NCBI GenBank assembly: GCA_958399925.1
Contig: CATXOC010000001.1
Coordinates: 124,001-188,000, forward strand
Reading direction: 5' to 3'
Length of the DNA stretch: 64,000 nt
From: an uncultured Candidatus Saccharibacteria bacterium
GTDB taxonomy: Bacteria > Patescibacteriota > Saccharimonadia > Saccharimonadales > Saccharimonadaceae
Under the pieces are notes generated by a model. It had not been told where the DNA came from, ran no database searches, and saw only the letters and a program-made list of their open reading frames with translations. The translations under genes and the position numbers were made by a program. Within the stretch, counting starts at the first letter, position 1. Every line of letters starts with the position of its first letter. Shown piece by piece: positions 50,872 through 59,367 of this stretch.

Positions 50872-53184
50872 ATGCCAGCAAAGAAACGTGGTCCGGGTAG
50901 GCCACCTAAAAATAAAAAAGCCGCTGCTGCAAAAGCCAAAGCAACGGCTACACATACTGTACCGACAGGTTTTTGGGCGCAGGTTGGTGCCATCTTTGTG
51001 ATAATTATTTCCGTTTTAATTTTGGTAGGTATGTCTGGCTGGGGCGGAGAAGTGCCAGCCGCGGTCGCGAAGTTTGTGCGTTACGTTATGGGCTGGTTCG
51101 GTTACCTGTTTCCAATATTGATGATTTATTTGGCAGCACAAGCCTTCCGCGATGAGTCGAAGCGACCGTCGCCTGTGGTTGTTGTAACGGCTATTCTGTT
51201 TTGTATTATTTTAGCAGCAACATTTCAGTTGATGCTGCCTAATCCAGCCAAGATGAGCCCGGCTGATCCCGCGGACGGCGGTGGTATGGTTGGCTGGCTA
51301 GTGGCCGACTTTACGCTTGGTTTTGTAAATATACCAGTGGCGGCAGTTATCTATATTGTGACTTTGTTGGTGCTAGCAATGTTCGTTTTTTCAGTCTCGC
51401 CAAAGGCTGTGTTTGAAACGATGAAAAATATGTTTAGCACTGAAACGGATACTAACGCAAATACCAATGCTGAAGTGGCACGTAAGGCTGCACGGACTGA
51501 CGAGACCCCGAAGAAGCAGTTGGAGGTTAGCGGTCTAGATGACGATCCAGGCAAAGATAATGACGAGAAACCACGTGGTCTCGCGCGTTTACACCATAAG
51601 AAAGCTGAGCCGGCTGAGGTAGCTAAAGCACCTACTGTGAATAAAGCCAAAGAGCCTGAGATTAATCTACCACATACTGATGACGTCAGTAGGGCTACTT
51701 CAGCAGTGGCCGCTGCTAGTACCACGCCGACACCAGCGATCAATAATGCTAATTGGAAGTACCCAGATATAAAATTACTCTCAAAGAAGCGGGGTGCTCC
51801 GGATCCTGGCGATTATAATCGCAATATTCAAATTATCGTGGATACCTTGCAGCAGTTTAACATTAATGGCGAGGTAGAGAAGGTTAATATCGGTCCACGC
51901 GTAACACAGTATTGTTTGCGCCCGCAGCGCGGTATTAAATTGTCGCGGATCTCTGAACTACAGGATAATTTGTTGGCTAATCTAAAGGCTACAAGTATTC
52001 GCATGGAGACACCTATTCCAGGTCAGCCATATGTAGGTATTGAAATCCCCAATAAGCGCTCTGCCTTTATTGGCATTCGCCAGATTCTTGAAACTGATAT
52101 GTGGCGAAAGGCGAAGGCGCCGTTATCCTTTGCTGTGGGGCAAGACGTAACGGGTGATCCGATTATAATGGATTTGGCGGCGTTGCCGCATCTATTGATT
52201 GCCGGTACAACTGGATCGGGTAAATCTGTGATGATGAACGCTATCGTGGTTTCGCTACTTTATCGCAATACGCCCGATGATTTGAAATTTGTCTTGGTCG
52301 ACCCAAAGGGCAATGAGATGGTGCAATACAAAGATATGCCGCATTTACTGGCGCCAATTGTCGGCGGCACTAGCGCAGAGGCGATGCATAAGCTGACAAA
52401 GACCTTGATTTGGCTGGCCGATGAAATGGAACGGCGCTATAAGCTATTTGCTGAACGCGGTGGCGTGAAGAAGCTTAAGGACTTTAATAAGCGTTTTCCT
52501 GATGATAAGATTCCGAACATTGTGTTGATCATTGATGAGTACACTGATTTGATTGATTCGTTAAAGTCAACTGAACGTGAGATGGTGCAAACGGTAGTGC
52601 AGCGTATTGCTCAGAAGGGACGTGCTGCTGGTATTCATGAAATTATCATGATGCAGGCGCCGCGTGCGAAGTATATCCAAGGACCATTGAAGGCTAATGT
52701 GCCGGCTGGTTTTGCTTTTGCGGTGCGCAGTAAGATGGAGTCACAGCAGATTATCAACGCATCGGGCGCTGAAGCTTTGATGGGTAAGGGCGATATGCTG
52801 ATGGTTACTAATGAAATTAAAGAGCCGCGCCGTGTTCAGGCTGTAAATGTCGAAGATGAGGAAATCGATCGTATTGTAGCGGATTTGCGTATCCAGTCGC
52901 CTGCACAGTACAACGAGGATTTGATGGCAAAACTATCTGAGACAGCGGCCGCTAGTGGCATGTCAGGTGAATTTAGTATGGGCGACGACGAGGACTATAA
53001 ACGTGCTGTACAAGTGGTAATTAATGAGGGTAAAGCTTCAACATCGTTATTGCAGCGACGTATGCGCATTGGCTACGGCAAGGCCTCACGCCTAATCGAC
53101 CAAATGGAGGAAAAGGGCGTTATTGCGCCAGCTGACGGCAGTAAGCCTCGCGCAGTGCTGATTCAATCGTCAGACGATGTATAG
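50872..53184 (+). CDS. ftsK: DNA translocase FtsK/SpoIIIE
   Basis: Septal DNA pump for chromosome segregation. Four N-terminal membrane segments lie at about 29-50, 64-87, 100-121 and 137-175, followed by a charged linker (about 185-290), the alpha/beta RecA-like motor with Walker A GTTGSGKSVM (about 444-453) and Walker B NIVLIIDEYTDL, and the winged-helix gamma domain (YKRAVQVVINEGKASTSLLQRRMRIGYGKASRLIDQMEEKGVI) that reads KOPS-like sequences. 770 residues is typical of the short SpoIIIE type. A/T-rich -10-like sequence precedes the ATG; no strong Shine-Dalgarno. Confidence 0.97.
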   Translation: MPAKKRGPGRPPKNKKAAAAKAKATATHTVPTGFWAQVGAIFVIIISVLILVGMSGWGGEVPAAVAKFVRYVMGWFGYLFPILMIYLAAQAFRDESKRPSPVVVVTAILFCIILAATFQLMLPNPAKMSPADPADGGGMVGWLVADFTLGFVNIPVAAVIYIVTLLVLAMFVFSVSPKAVFETMKNMFSTETDTNANTNAEVARKAARTDETPKKQLEVSGLDDDPGKDNDEKPRGLARLHHKKAEPAEVAKAPTVNKAKEPEINLPHTDDVSRATSAVAAASTTPTPAINNANWKYPDIKLLSKKRGAPDPGDYNRNIQIIVDTLQQFNINGEVEKVNIGPRVTQYCLRPQRGIKLSRISELQDNLLANLKATSIRMETPIPGQPYVGIEIPNKRSAFIGIRQILETDMWRKAKAPLSFAVGQDVTGDPIIMDLAALPHLLIAGTTGSGKSVMMNAIVVSLLYRNTPDDLKFVLVDPKGNEMVQYKDMPHLLAPIVGGTSAEAMHKLTKTLIWLADEMERRYKLFAERGGVKKLKDFNKRFPDDKIPNIVLIIDEYTDLIDSLKSTEREMVQTVVQRIAQKGRAAGIHEIIMMQAPRAKYIQGPLKANVPAGFAFAVRSKMESQQIINASGAEALMGKGDMLMVTNEIKEPRRVQAVNVEDEEIDRIVADLRIQSPAQYNEDLMAKLSETAAASGMSGEFSMGDDEDYKRAVQVVINEGKASTSLLQRRMRIGYGKASRLIDQMEEKGVIAPADGSKPRAVLIQSSDDV

Positions 53185-53227
53185 TCTGCATAGTCTTATA
53201 CCATGCTGAGTCGTGGGGCTGAGTAAG

Positions 53228-53257
53228 TTGACGATTAATAAATGCTTGTGCTAATAT
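53228..53257 (+). promoter_or_regulatory. Promoter of the 210-residue membrane protein, leaderless
   Basis: TTGACG (53228-53233), 18 bp, TGC-TAATAT (TAATAT 53252-53257), 6 bases to the ATG at 53264. No Shine-Dalgarno. Confidence 0.65.
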
Positions 53258-53263
53258 GCTTGT

Positions 53264-53896
53264 ATGAATGGTGTCGGAGGTAGTCAAATTAACGGTAACA
53301 ACCAGCCAGATTTTCACTTAAATAGCGATGGTGCTACATTGTCTGCAACTAAGAGTGTGAACGATACTACAAAGACAACCGACAGGGGGCATCGTAAGGT
53401 TATTTATTTAATATTGCTGGTTCTTGGGGTAATTGCTGTTATAGAAAGCATAGTTATTTCTGTGTTTGGTGTCAAAGTAATGACGGGTAAACTCGCTCTA
53501 CAAGAGAAAGATCCAGGCGATAATGTTGTCGTTATACATAATGTTTGTACAAATGATATAATAACCAGCTTTAATAAAATTATAAATGACCCTAATCGAG
53601 GTACTGATAATGAAACGGGTTATAAATTATCCAAACTGGCAAAGCAATTTACTAGTAAGAGCAATTACAACAAAGATGCAACTTGCCAATATATCATGTA
53701 TCTTGCTAATGCTTATAACGGCAATATACAATCAGCAAAGAGCAATATCGCGAACTTGGAATCCTTGGCTAAGAGCGGTATTTACCCCAGTAATAACCTA
53801 GCTAATTATATGTCGATTAGCGGAATAAAGAACGATCTACAGATGCGCGAACAGTCTAATGGGCTACCAAAGAATAACACACAAGGTTGGGGATAG
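53264..53896 (+). CDS. Hypothetical single-pass membrane protein
   Basis: 210 residues, not recognised. A polar Asn/Thr-rich cytoplasmic part (about 1-45) ends in a basic HRK, then one membrane segment (VIYLILLVLGVIAVIESIVISVFGVKVM, about 46-73), then an extracytoplasmic helical domain (about 85-195) with two Cys (near 93 and 145). The helical part (TCQYIMYLANAYNGNIQSAKSNIANLESLAKSG) resembles a TPR-like pair of helices. It precedes the secreted lectin gene by 10 bases, so they are probably co-transcribed; it could anchor or help export that protein. Confidence 0.75.
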   Translation: MNGVGGSQINGNNQPDFHLNSDGATLSATKSVNDTTKTTDRGHRKVIYLILLVLGVIAVIESIVISVFGVKVMTGKLALQEKDPGDNVVVIHNVCTNDIITSFNKIINDPNRGTDNETGYKLSKLAKQFTSKSNYNKDATCQYIMYLANAYNGNIQSAKSNIANLESLAKSGIYPSNNLANYMSISGIKNDLQMREQSNGLPKNNTQGWG

Positions 53897-53906
53897 ACTA
53901 GTTATT

Positions 53907-56807
53907 ATGCGTTATTTTATACGATTAAGCAGTAAGTTTGGACTAGCATGCGTACTATGCTTTATGCTATGTATTGCATGTAATGTCGTTATGTCGAAAC
54001 CGGTACAGGCGGATCATTTTACACCTAAGAACTTTTACGAAAAAGTTGCCGCTGGTTGGCAGGGGTATCACTTGGGCAACAACTACCGGTGTAGGGATCC
54101 GTATAATGGTAACATCGGCTCGATATGGTTAACTGACAGTCTATCAAATCTATATGGATGGGACTATGGCACAATGAATAGAATTGATGTTGAGTACGGC
54201 GAGCATACTAAAAAGGTGTGGATAGTTGGATCGCTTTATGGTTGTGACTATTCGGGTCCTTACGCGTCTGCAACTAATGTTCATGAAACTTCCAGCGACG
54301 GTCATTACTACTTAACGCCATTTAGCAAGAGTACACTTGAAAGAGGAGGCAAACGACCTCCAGTCGGGGGTTTTACTGATCCAAATGATTGGATTGAAAC
54401 GTCTGTTAATATAGACGCAGTTAAATTACCTAATATAGGTAACGCGCAAAAAGAGATCACTGTATTTATAAACCGTTGTTACGGTAATGAGGGAAATTGT
54501 GCTGATACGGAGGTTAAATTGCTGCTAGTCCGAAAACCAGCAAATTGGAATATAGCAACCTATGCATCCGTTCAAGAAGCGGGGCAGAAGAAATATCCCG
54601 GCGATACGATACATTGGCGTCATCGTGCTGAAAATCAGAGCCTATTTAATACTGTAGGTCGTGACGATGAAAGGCGGGAGATTACTTCGCGCTGGTGGAA
54701 TGCAAACAATGCTAATGCTGCCTGGGGAAACCCTCAGACTGGCAACGAGGGCAAGAAATTTCTAAATGGCAATAACGGACAATGGCGGGCGCCAAAGAAC
54801 AATAAGTGTTTAGATGTATCTGGTGGTAGTACGGATTGGGGTGCAAACGTTCAGACATGGGAGTGTAACGCTGGGGTGGCGCAGCAATGGCGCTACGATA
54901 TGGGGCGTGCAACATACGTCAACCCTCATTCAAATCTTTGCTTAGACGTTGAAAATGGTGTTGCGGCTGACCAGACAAACGTTCGGATTTGGGATTGTAA
55001 CGGATCAAATGCGCAGAAATGGTATCCGAACCTGTTCGATGGGACTATTCGCTGGCGTTCATATGACAGTAATTGGTGTTTGGATCGCTATGGAAACGGT
55101 TATAATAACGGCAATAATATCATCTTATATCACTGCAATGGTACAGAGGCACAAAAGTGGTATCGCGAAAGTGGCGCTATGTATCGTCAATTTGATTCAG
55201 AATATACTTTAACTCAAGATGACGTACACAAGTGGATTTGTCGGAGGACTGCAGCAAGCCCCGCTAGTAACAATAATGGCGGTTGGGTAGATAGTAATGA
55301 AGCATGTGTGTATGTCGGTTACGATTATATTCCGCCTCCAACACCTGGTGGAGACAACTCGGCGGTATATATAACAACTGACCATAATGGTACGAGTGAC
55401 GAGATATTGGTAGGCAGCAAATTTAAGTTTAACTATACCATCCGACATGCAGGTGGCAGAACAAAGACTATGCCAATTCAAGCTAAAGCATATACTTTTG
55501 TACTAAAGGGTGGACAAAGTACCAGCTTGGCTGGACCAAAAACATATCCGGGTAATTACTTTGGCAACAACGTTAGCTGTAAAATGTTATCGGGGCCCAG
55601 TGGTTCACACCGTGATATTGACTTGAGTAAGTTGAAATATTGTGCACAAGATATCACAGAGCTAAATCGTAGTGACATTGTGTTATATCCATCACAAAAT
55701 GACAGTAAGGGGTGGAAGAGTAAGTATAGTTACTCGTATGAAGCATCTGTCGATCCGAGTGGACTTAACTGGGAGCGTTACGCAGCGCCTGGTGATCAGA
55801 TTTGCTCTTATGTAGCAGTTAATAACTGGGCTGCCAAGGCTGACGTGGCGGAAAATTCAGTTCGTGCCTCTAATATATCGTGTATTCGTATTGCTAGGGC
55901 ACCACAGATGAAGATTATGGGAGGCGATTCCCGAGCGGCGCAATTCACTGCACATAGTTATGCTAGCAATAGCAATGTTGATAAACAGCGTGGTTCGTGG
56001 TCACAGTACGGATTGCTATCCAAGAGTAAGCCTGTCGAGAATTTCGGTTCGGATGGACTAACTACAACCAACAATTCTGCTAAGGCTTGTCGCTTGATAT
56101 ACGCTAATACTAATGGCGGTTTATCCTCATCGTGTGATTATGTGGGTACGTTCGATAGGTCTGGGTCGACGTTAGGGCTACCAGCTATTGATACTGGTAA
56201 ATCAGTAAGGGATCCTGGTTCTACTGTCGACTTGTCAACCCTTGGGGACGGTCTATATGTGCATGACGGCGATGTAACAGTTAGAGGGAGATTGAAGCCA
56301 GGTGTGCATGCGACTGTTTATGTAACAAGTGGTAAAATTACTATCGACAACGACTTGACCTATGGGGCACATGATAAATTAAGCCAGATGCCTAGCTTGA
56401 TACTATATGCGAAGGATGGATCTATTACAGTTAATCCAAACGTGGGACAGGTAGATGGTATTTTGATCGCCAAGTCTGTTGATACTTGTGATATTAGTTC
56501 GGGCGGTGGATCCATGTTTAATAATAGTTTAGGCATGAAAGGGTCAGGCAAAGATAAATGTTCTAACCAGCTAAGAATTAACGGATCGATAATTGTTTCA
56601 GATGCAGGTTATAGTATGAAGTTACACCGTACATTCGGGTCTGGTGGCGTGTTAGGCGGTGGTGAGGGTGACTATAATGGTCTAACTGCACCGTCGGAAA
56701 TCATTAATCTGTCACCAAATACATTTCTAACCACCTTCGCAGGCAATAACAATAAAAACAAAACATACCGTATCACGGAAGTGCGTTCCTTGCCAGCACG
56801 CTATTAA
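53907..56807 (+). CDS. Large secreted protein with ricin B-type lectin domain
   Basis: 966 residues. A Sec signal peptide (basic RYFIRLSSKFG, hydrophobic core about 12-30, cleavage near Val-Gln-Ala/Asp) starts it; I use the ATG at 53907 since the upstream in-frame start (53859) adds residues lying inside the previous gene. Residues about 288-425 form a ricin-type beta-trefoil: three C-L-D-(V/R) ... A-Q-(Q/K)-W repeats (QxW at about nt 54879, 55011, 55149), the fold that binds sugars. The rest is rich in Cys, Asn, Tyr and Gly; the C-terminal part (about 780-960) has repetitive beta-like segments (GDVTVRGRLKPGVHATVYVTSGKITIDNDLTYG). No transmembrane or sorting signal is seen at the C-terminus. 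Likely a surface adhesin or released carbohydrate binder. Confidence 0.85.
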   Translation: MRYFIRLSSKFGLACVLCFMLCIACNVVMSKPVQADHFTPKNFYEKVAAGWQGYHLGNNYRCRDPYNGNIGSIWLTDSLSNLYGWDYGTMNRIDVEYGEHTKKVWIVGSLYGCDYSGPYASATNVHETSSDGHYYLTPFSKSTLERGGKRPPVGGFTDPNDWIETSVNIDAVKLPNIGNAQKEITVFINRCYGNEGNCADTEVKLLLVRKPANWNIATYASVQEAGQKKYPGDTIHWRHRAENQSLFNTVGRDDERREITSRWWNANNANAAWGNPQTGNEGKKFLNGNNGQWRAPKNNKCLDVSGGSTDWGANVQTWECNAGVAQQWRYDMGRATYVNPHSNLCLDVENGVAADQTNVRIWDCNGSNAQKWYPNLFDGTIRWRSYDSNWCLDRYGNGYNNGNNIILYHCNGTEAQKWYRESGAMYRQFDSEYTLTQDDVHKWICRRTAASPASNNNGGWVDSNEACVYVGYDYIPPPTPGGDNSAVYITTDHNGTSDEILVGSKFKFNYTIRHAGGRTKTMPIQAKAYTFVLKGGQSTSLAGPKTYPGNYFGNNVSCKMLSGPSGSHRDIDLSKLKYCAQDITELNRSDIVLYPSQNDSKGWKSKYSYSYEASVDPSGLNWERYAAPGDQICSYVAVNNWAAKADVAENSVRASNISCIRIARAPQMKIMGGDSRAAQFTAHSYASNSNVDKQRGSWSQYGLLSKSKPVENFGSDGLTTTNNSAKACRLIYANTNGGLSSSCDYVGTFDRSGSTLGLPAIDTGKSVRDPGSTVDLSTLGDGLYVHDGDVTVRGRLKPGVHATVYVTSGKITIDNDLTYGAHDKLSQMPSLILYAKDGSITVNPNVGQVDGILIAKSVDTCDISSGGGSMFNNSLGMKGSGKDKCSNQLRINGSIIVSDAGYSMKLHRTFGSGGVLGGGEGDYNGLTAPSEIINLSPNTFLTTFAGNNNKNKTYRITEVRSLPARY

Positions 56808-56886
56808 TGTGTTAACATTACTACTGTAATATTAACCTGCTGTAGCTATCGACATGTTGGCTACAGCTTAATCCAGAGGAGGACAT

Positions 56887-57261
56887 GTGTCAGAATCTAC
56901 TAAGAGCTACGAGCTAGTTGTGCTATTTCGTGCCGAGCTAGAGGCTAAAATGGATGCACCACTGAAGACTGTGGCGGATCTAATTGAAGCTAACGGCGGT
57001 AAAATCGTTAGTGACGAGAACTGGGGTCGCAAGGAACTTGCCTATAAGATCGCAGGCGAGACTCATGCGATTTATCACCTATATCGTCTAGAGCTACCAG
57101 CTACCGCACCTGCTAAAATCGATGCTAGCCTAAACATTAACAACGACGTCATTCGTCATCTATTAACTAAGGTTGACGCTAAGGCCGATGCAGCGATTGC
57201 CGAGGATAAAGAGCGTCGTGCTGCACGCGAAGCTGCTAAGGCTGATCGCGACGACAAATAG
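56887..57261 (+). CDS. rpsF: 30S ribosomal protein S6
   Basis: Small-subunit protein pairing with S18. Family segments: YELVVLFRAELEAK, IVSDENWGRKELAYKI and THAIYHLYRLELPATAPAKIDASLNINNDVIRHLLTKV. The start is GTG (56887), placed 4 bases after AGAGGAGG (56875-56882); an ATG two bases earlier (56885) is out of frame. 124 residues with an Ala/Lys/Asp-rich tail. First gene of rpsF-ssb-rpsR. Confidence 0.96.
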   Translation: MSESTKSYELVVLFRAELEAKMDAPLKTVADLIEANGGKIVSDENWGRKELAYKIAGETHAIYHLYRLELPATAPAKIDASLNINNDVIRHLLTKVDAKADAAIAEDKERRAAREAAKADRDDK

Positions 57262-57322
57262 TCTACTAAACTAATAGTAACGAGGGTAACGTTCAATAAT
57301 TACTGAACAGAAAGAAGGGAAT

Positions 57323-57763
57323 ATGGCATTTAGCAACGTGGTGATTCAGGGGAACCTAACAGCTGATCCAGATCAGCGTACTACGCCAAGCGGTACGTCG
57401 CTAACTAGTTTTAGCGTTGCGGTTAATACGCGTGTTGGCGGTAGTGAGTCGACGACTTATTATAACTGTACCTGCTGGGATGAGCGCAAGGGCGGTCTAA
57501 TTGCAAAGTATTTTCAGAAAGGTCGGCCGATTATTGTTAGCGGTAGTCTGAGTATGCGTAGCTATACCGGTCGCGATGGTTCACAGCGCCAAAGCCTAGA
57601 TGTTAATGTAACTGATTTTGGCTTCGTGGGCTCGCAACGCGACGCCGGTGCAGATAACAATGTCGCTAACGCAGGCAGTGCTCCGGCTGCTAATGATGCT
57701 AATGGTGCACCAGTTGCTGGTAGCGATTTGGACGATATCAAGATTGACGATATTCCTTTCTAA
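57323..57763 (+). CDS. ssb: Single-stranded DNA-binding protein
   Basis: OB-fold ssDNA binder for replication and repair. N-terminal OB domain: VVIQGNLTADPDQRTTPSGTSLTSFSVAVNTRVG, then YYNCTCWDERKGGLIAKYFQKGRPIIVSGSL. A short Ala/Asn/Gly linker leads to the acidic C-terminal tip DLDDIKIDDIPF, the conserved partner-binding motif. 146 residues. Located between rpsF and rpsR, the usual order. AGAAGGGA precedes the ATG. Confidence 0.96.
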   Translation: MAFSNVVIQGNLTADPDQRTTPSGTSLTSFSVAVNTRVGGSESTTYYNCTCWDERKGGLIAKYFQKGRPIIVSGSLSMRSYTGRDGSQRQSLDVNVTDFGFVGSQRDAGADNNVANAGSAPAANDANGAPVAGSDLDDIKIDDIPF

Positions 57764-57786
57764 CCCACTAATATTTAAGGAGAATT

Positions 57787-57981
57787 ATGAAGAAGTTTAA
57801 AAAACAGTCACCAAAGTATTTTGACTATAAAGACGCCGATAATCTACGTCGTTATACTGACAGCTACGGTCAAATTGAACCACGCAGCAAGACCGGTTTA
57901 AGTGCGCGCTCACAGCGCAACCTAGCAGTCGCCGTCAAACGTGCACGCCATATTGCACTACTTCCATTTGTGGCAAATTAA
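57787..57981 (+). CDS. rpsR: 30S ribosomal protein S18
   Basis: 64 residues, slightly shorter than usual (about 75). The core is conserved: YFDYKDADNLRRYTDSYGQIEPRSKTGLSARSQRNLAVAVKRARHIALLPFV. It lacks the Cys-containing N-terminus of zinc-binding S18 variants. AAGGAG precedes the ATG. Third gene of the S6-SSB-S18 operon. Confidence 0.96.
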   Translation: MKKFKKQSPKYFDYKDADNLRRYTDSYGQIEPRSKTGLSARSQRNLAVAVKRARHIALLPFVAN

Positions 57982-58037
57982 TATTGGTTAAAAAGATAAC
58001 GGCAGGATACGTAAACTGATAAATTAGGGTTTATGCG

Positions 58038-58063
58038 GCTGCTGTTTTCTAGAAGGGAGCAGC
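58038..58063 (+). promoter_or_regulatory. Hairpin enclosing the efp ribosome-binding site
   Basis: GCTGCT (58038-58043) can pair with AGCAGC (58058-58063), which ends directly at the efp ATG. The loop contains the Shine-Dalgarno AGAAGGGAG. The short stem could modulate initiation; no ligand motif is recognised. Confidence 0.35.
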
Positions 58064-58627
58064 ATGTATAGTCCAACAGACCTCAAAAAGGGTCGTCTAA
58101 TTAATTTGAATAACGAGCCATATCGCGTTGTCGATTATGGTCAGAAGGTAATGGGTCGTGGTGGTTCGATTGTAACCGTCAAGATCAAGAGCCTTATCAG
58201 TGGTAACGTTTTAACTAAGACCTACAAAGGCGATCAAAAGATTGAAGCGGCAAGTGTCGAGACGCAACCAGCGCAGTATCTATATAGTGATAACGACACG
58301 GTTTACTTTATGAATCCAGAAACCTACGATCAGTTTGAGCTACCACTAGAGGATGCAGAGGATGTACCGCAATATATGCACGAAGGTGCTGAGGTGCAGC
58401 TGCAGTTCTTTGACGGCAAGGTGATTGCCGTAGATCTACCAACTACTGTGCCGCTAAAGGTCGTGGATGCCCCAGACGTAGTAAAAGGTGATACAACCAG
58501 TAGCGTTCAAAAGGACGCAACCACCGAGACTGGCTTGGTGGTTAAGACACCAGCCTTTATCAAAGAAGGTGATGTCATCAAGGTTGATACCCGTGATGGC
58601 CACTATGTTGAGCGTGTAAAGGAGTAG
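58064..58627 (+). CDS. efp: Translation elongation factor P
   Basis: Relieves ribosome stalling at polyproline. Three beta-barrel domains are recognisable: N-terminal KOW-like domain (TDLKKGRLINLNNEPYRVVDY), OB domain (DNDTVYFMNPETYDQFELPLE) and C-terminal OB (VVKTPAFIKEGDVIKVDTRDGHYVERVK). 187 residues, normal. The loop tip reads VMGRGGS with Arg at residue 32, where most EF-Ps carry Lys; this is the arginine-type tip rhamnosylated by EarP in some proteobacteria. The window's many Pro-rich proteins make EF-P relevant. 3 bases from tlyA. Confidence 0.95.
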   Translation: MYSPTDLKKGRLINLNNEPYRVVDYGQKVMGRGGSIVTVKIKSLISGNVLTKTYKGDQKIEAASVETQPAQYLYSDNDTVYFMNPETYDQFELPLEDAEDVPQYMHEGAEVQLQFFDGKVIAVDLPTTVPLKVVDAPDVVKGDTTSSVQKDATTETGLVVKTPAFIKEGDVIKVDTRDGHYVERVKE

Positions 58628-58629
58628 CG

Positions 58630-59367
58630 TTGCCGAGTAATCAGGCAAAAGGTGAGAGGCTGGATCGAGTGCTGACGGCACTGGGTTTAGTCTCTTCGCG
58701 TTCTCAGGCGGAATCGTATATTCGGCTAGGCCGTGTGACGGTAGCTGGGCGAGTAATCAGCAAGCCTGGATTCTTTGTGAAAGACCCAAGTACGGTGCGA
58801 CTAAACCAAGACGAGCAGTTTGTCTCGCGCGCAGGACTAAAATTAAAGTCTGTGGCAGAAAAGTTAAAATTAGATTTTACAGGTAAAGTAATCCTAGATG
58901 TTGGGTCAAGCACCGGTGGCTTTACTGATTTTGCACTTAGCCGTGGTGCGGTGAAGTCTATTTGCGTGGATGTTGGTACTGATCAGCTTAATCCAAAATT
59001 ACGCAGCGATCCAAGAGTGGAGTTGCACGAGAAAACCGATATTCGTGATTTTCACACTGATCAGCATATTGATATTATTGTGATTGACGTGTCGTTTATT
59101 AGCCTGCGTGAAATTCTGCCATATCTGGCCAAGTATCTGGCAAGTGACGATACACAGATCGTTGCGATGGTAAAGCCTCAATTTGAAGTAGGTGAGAAGA
59201 TGAAAGCGCACGGTGTAATAAAAAATGACGCCGAACGGCGTCAGATTCTGCGCGACTTTGAACTGTGGGCGAAACGATATTTCTTAATTCGCGACAAGGC
59301 TGATAGCGACATCCCTGGTGCTAAGGGCAACAGAGAGCGCTTCTATCTACTAAAAGTTATACATTAA
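58630..59367 (+). CDS. tlyA: TlyA-family rRNA 2'-O-methyltransferase
   Basis: Methylates ribose of rRNA (in mycobacteria C1409 of 16S and C1920 of 23S). N-terminal S4 domain (ERLDRVLTALGLVSSRSQAESYIRLGRVTVAGRVISKPG) and FtsJ-like Rossmann domain with VILDVGSSTGGFTDFALSRGA, DVSFISLREILPYL and MVKPQFEVG. TTG start, chosen because AAAGGAG (58618-58624) is 5 bases upstream. 245 residues fits the family. Its 3' end overlaps the convergent ychF by 11 bases. Confidence 0.93.
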   Translation: MPSNQAKGERLDRVLTALGLVSSRSQAESYIRLGRVTVAGRVISKPGFFVKDPSTVRLNQDEQFVSRAGLKLKSVAEKLKLDFTGKVILDVGSSTGGFTDFALSRGAVKSICVDVGTDQLNPKLRSDPRVELHEKTDIRDFHTDQHIDIIVIDVSFISLREILPYLAKYLASDDTQIVAMVKPQFEVGEKMKAHGVIKNDAERRQILRDFELWAKRYFLIRDKADSDIPGAKGNRERFYLLKVIH

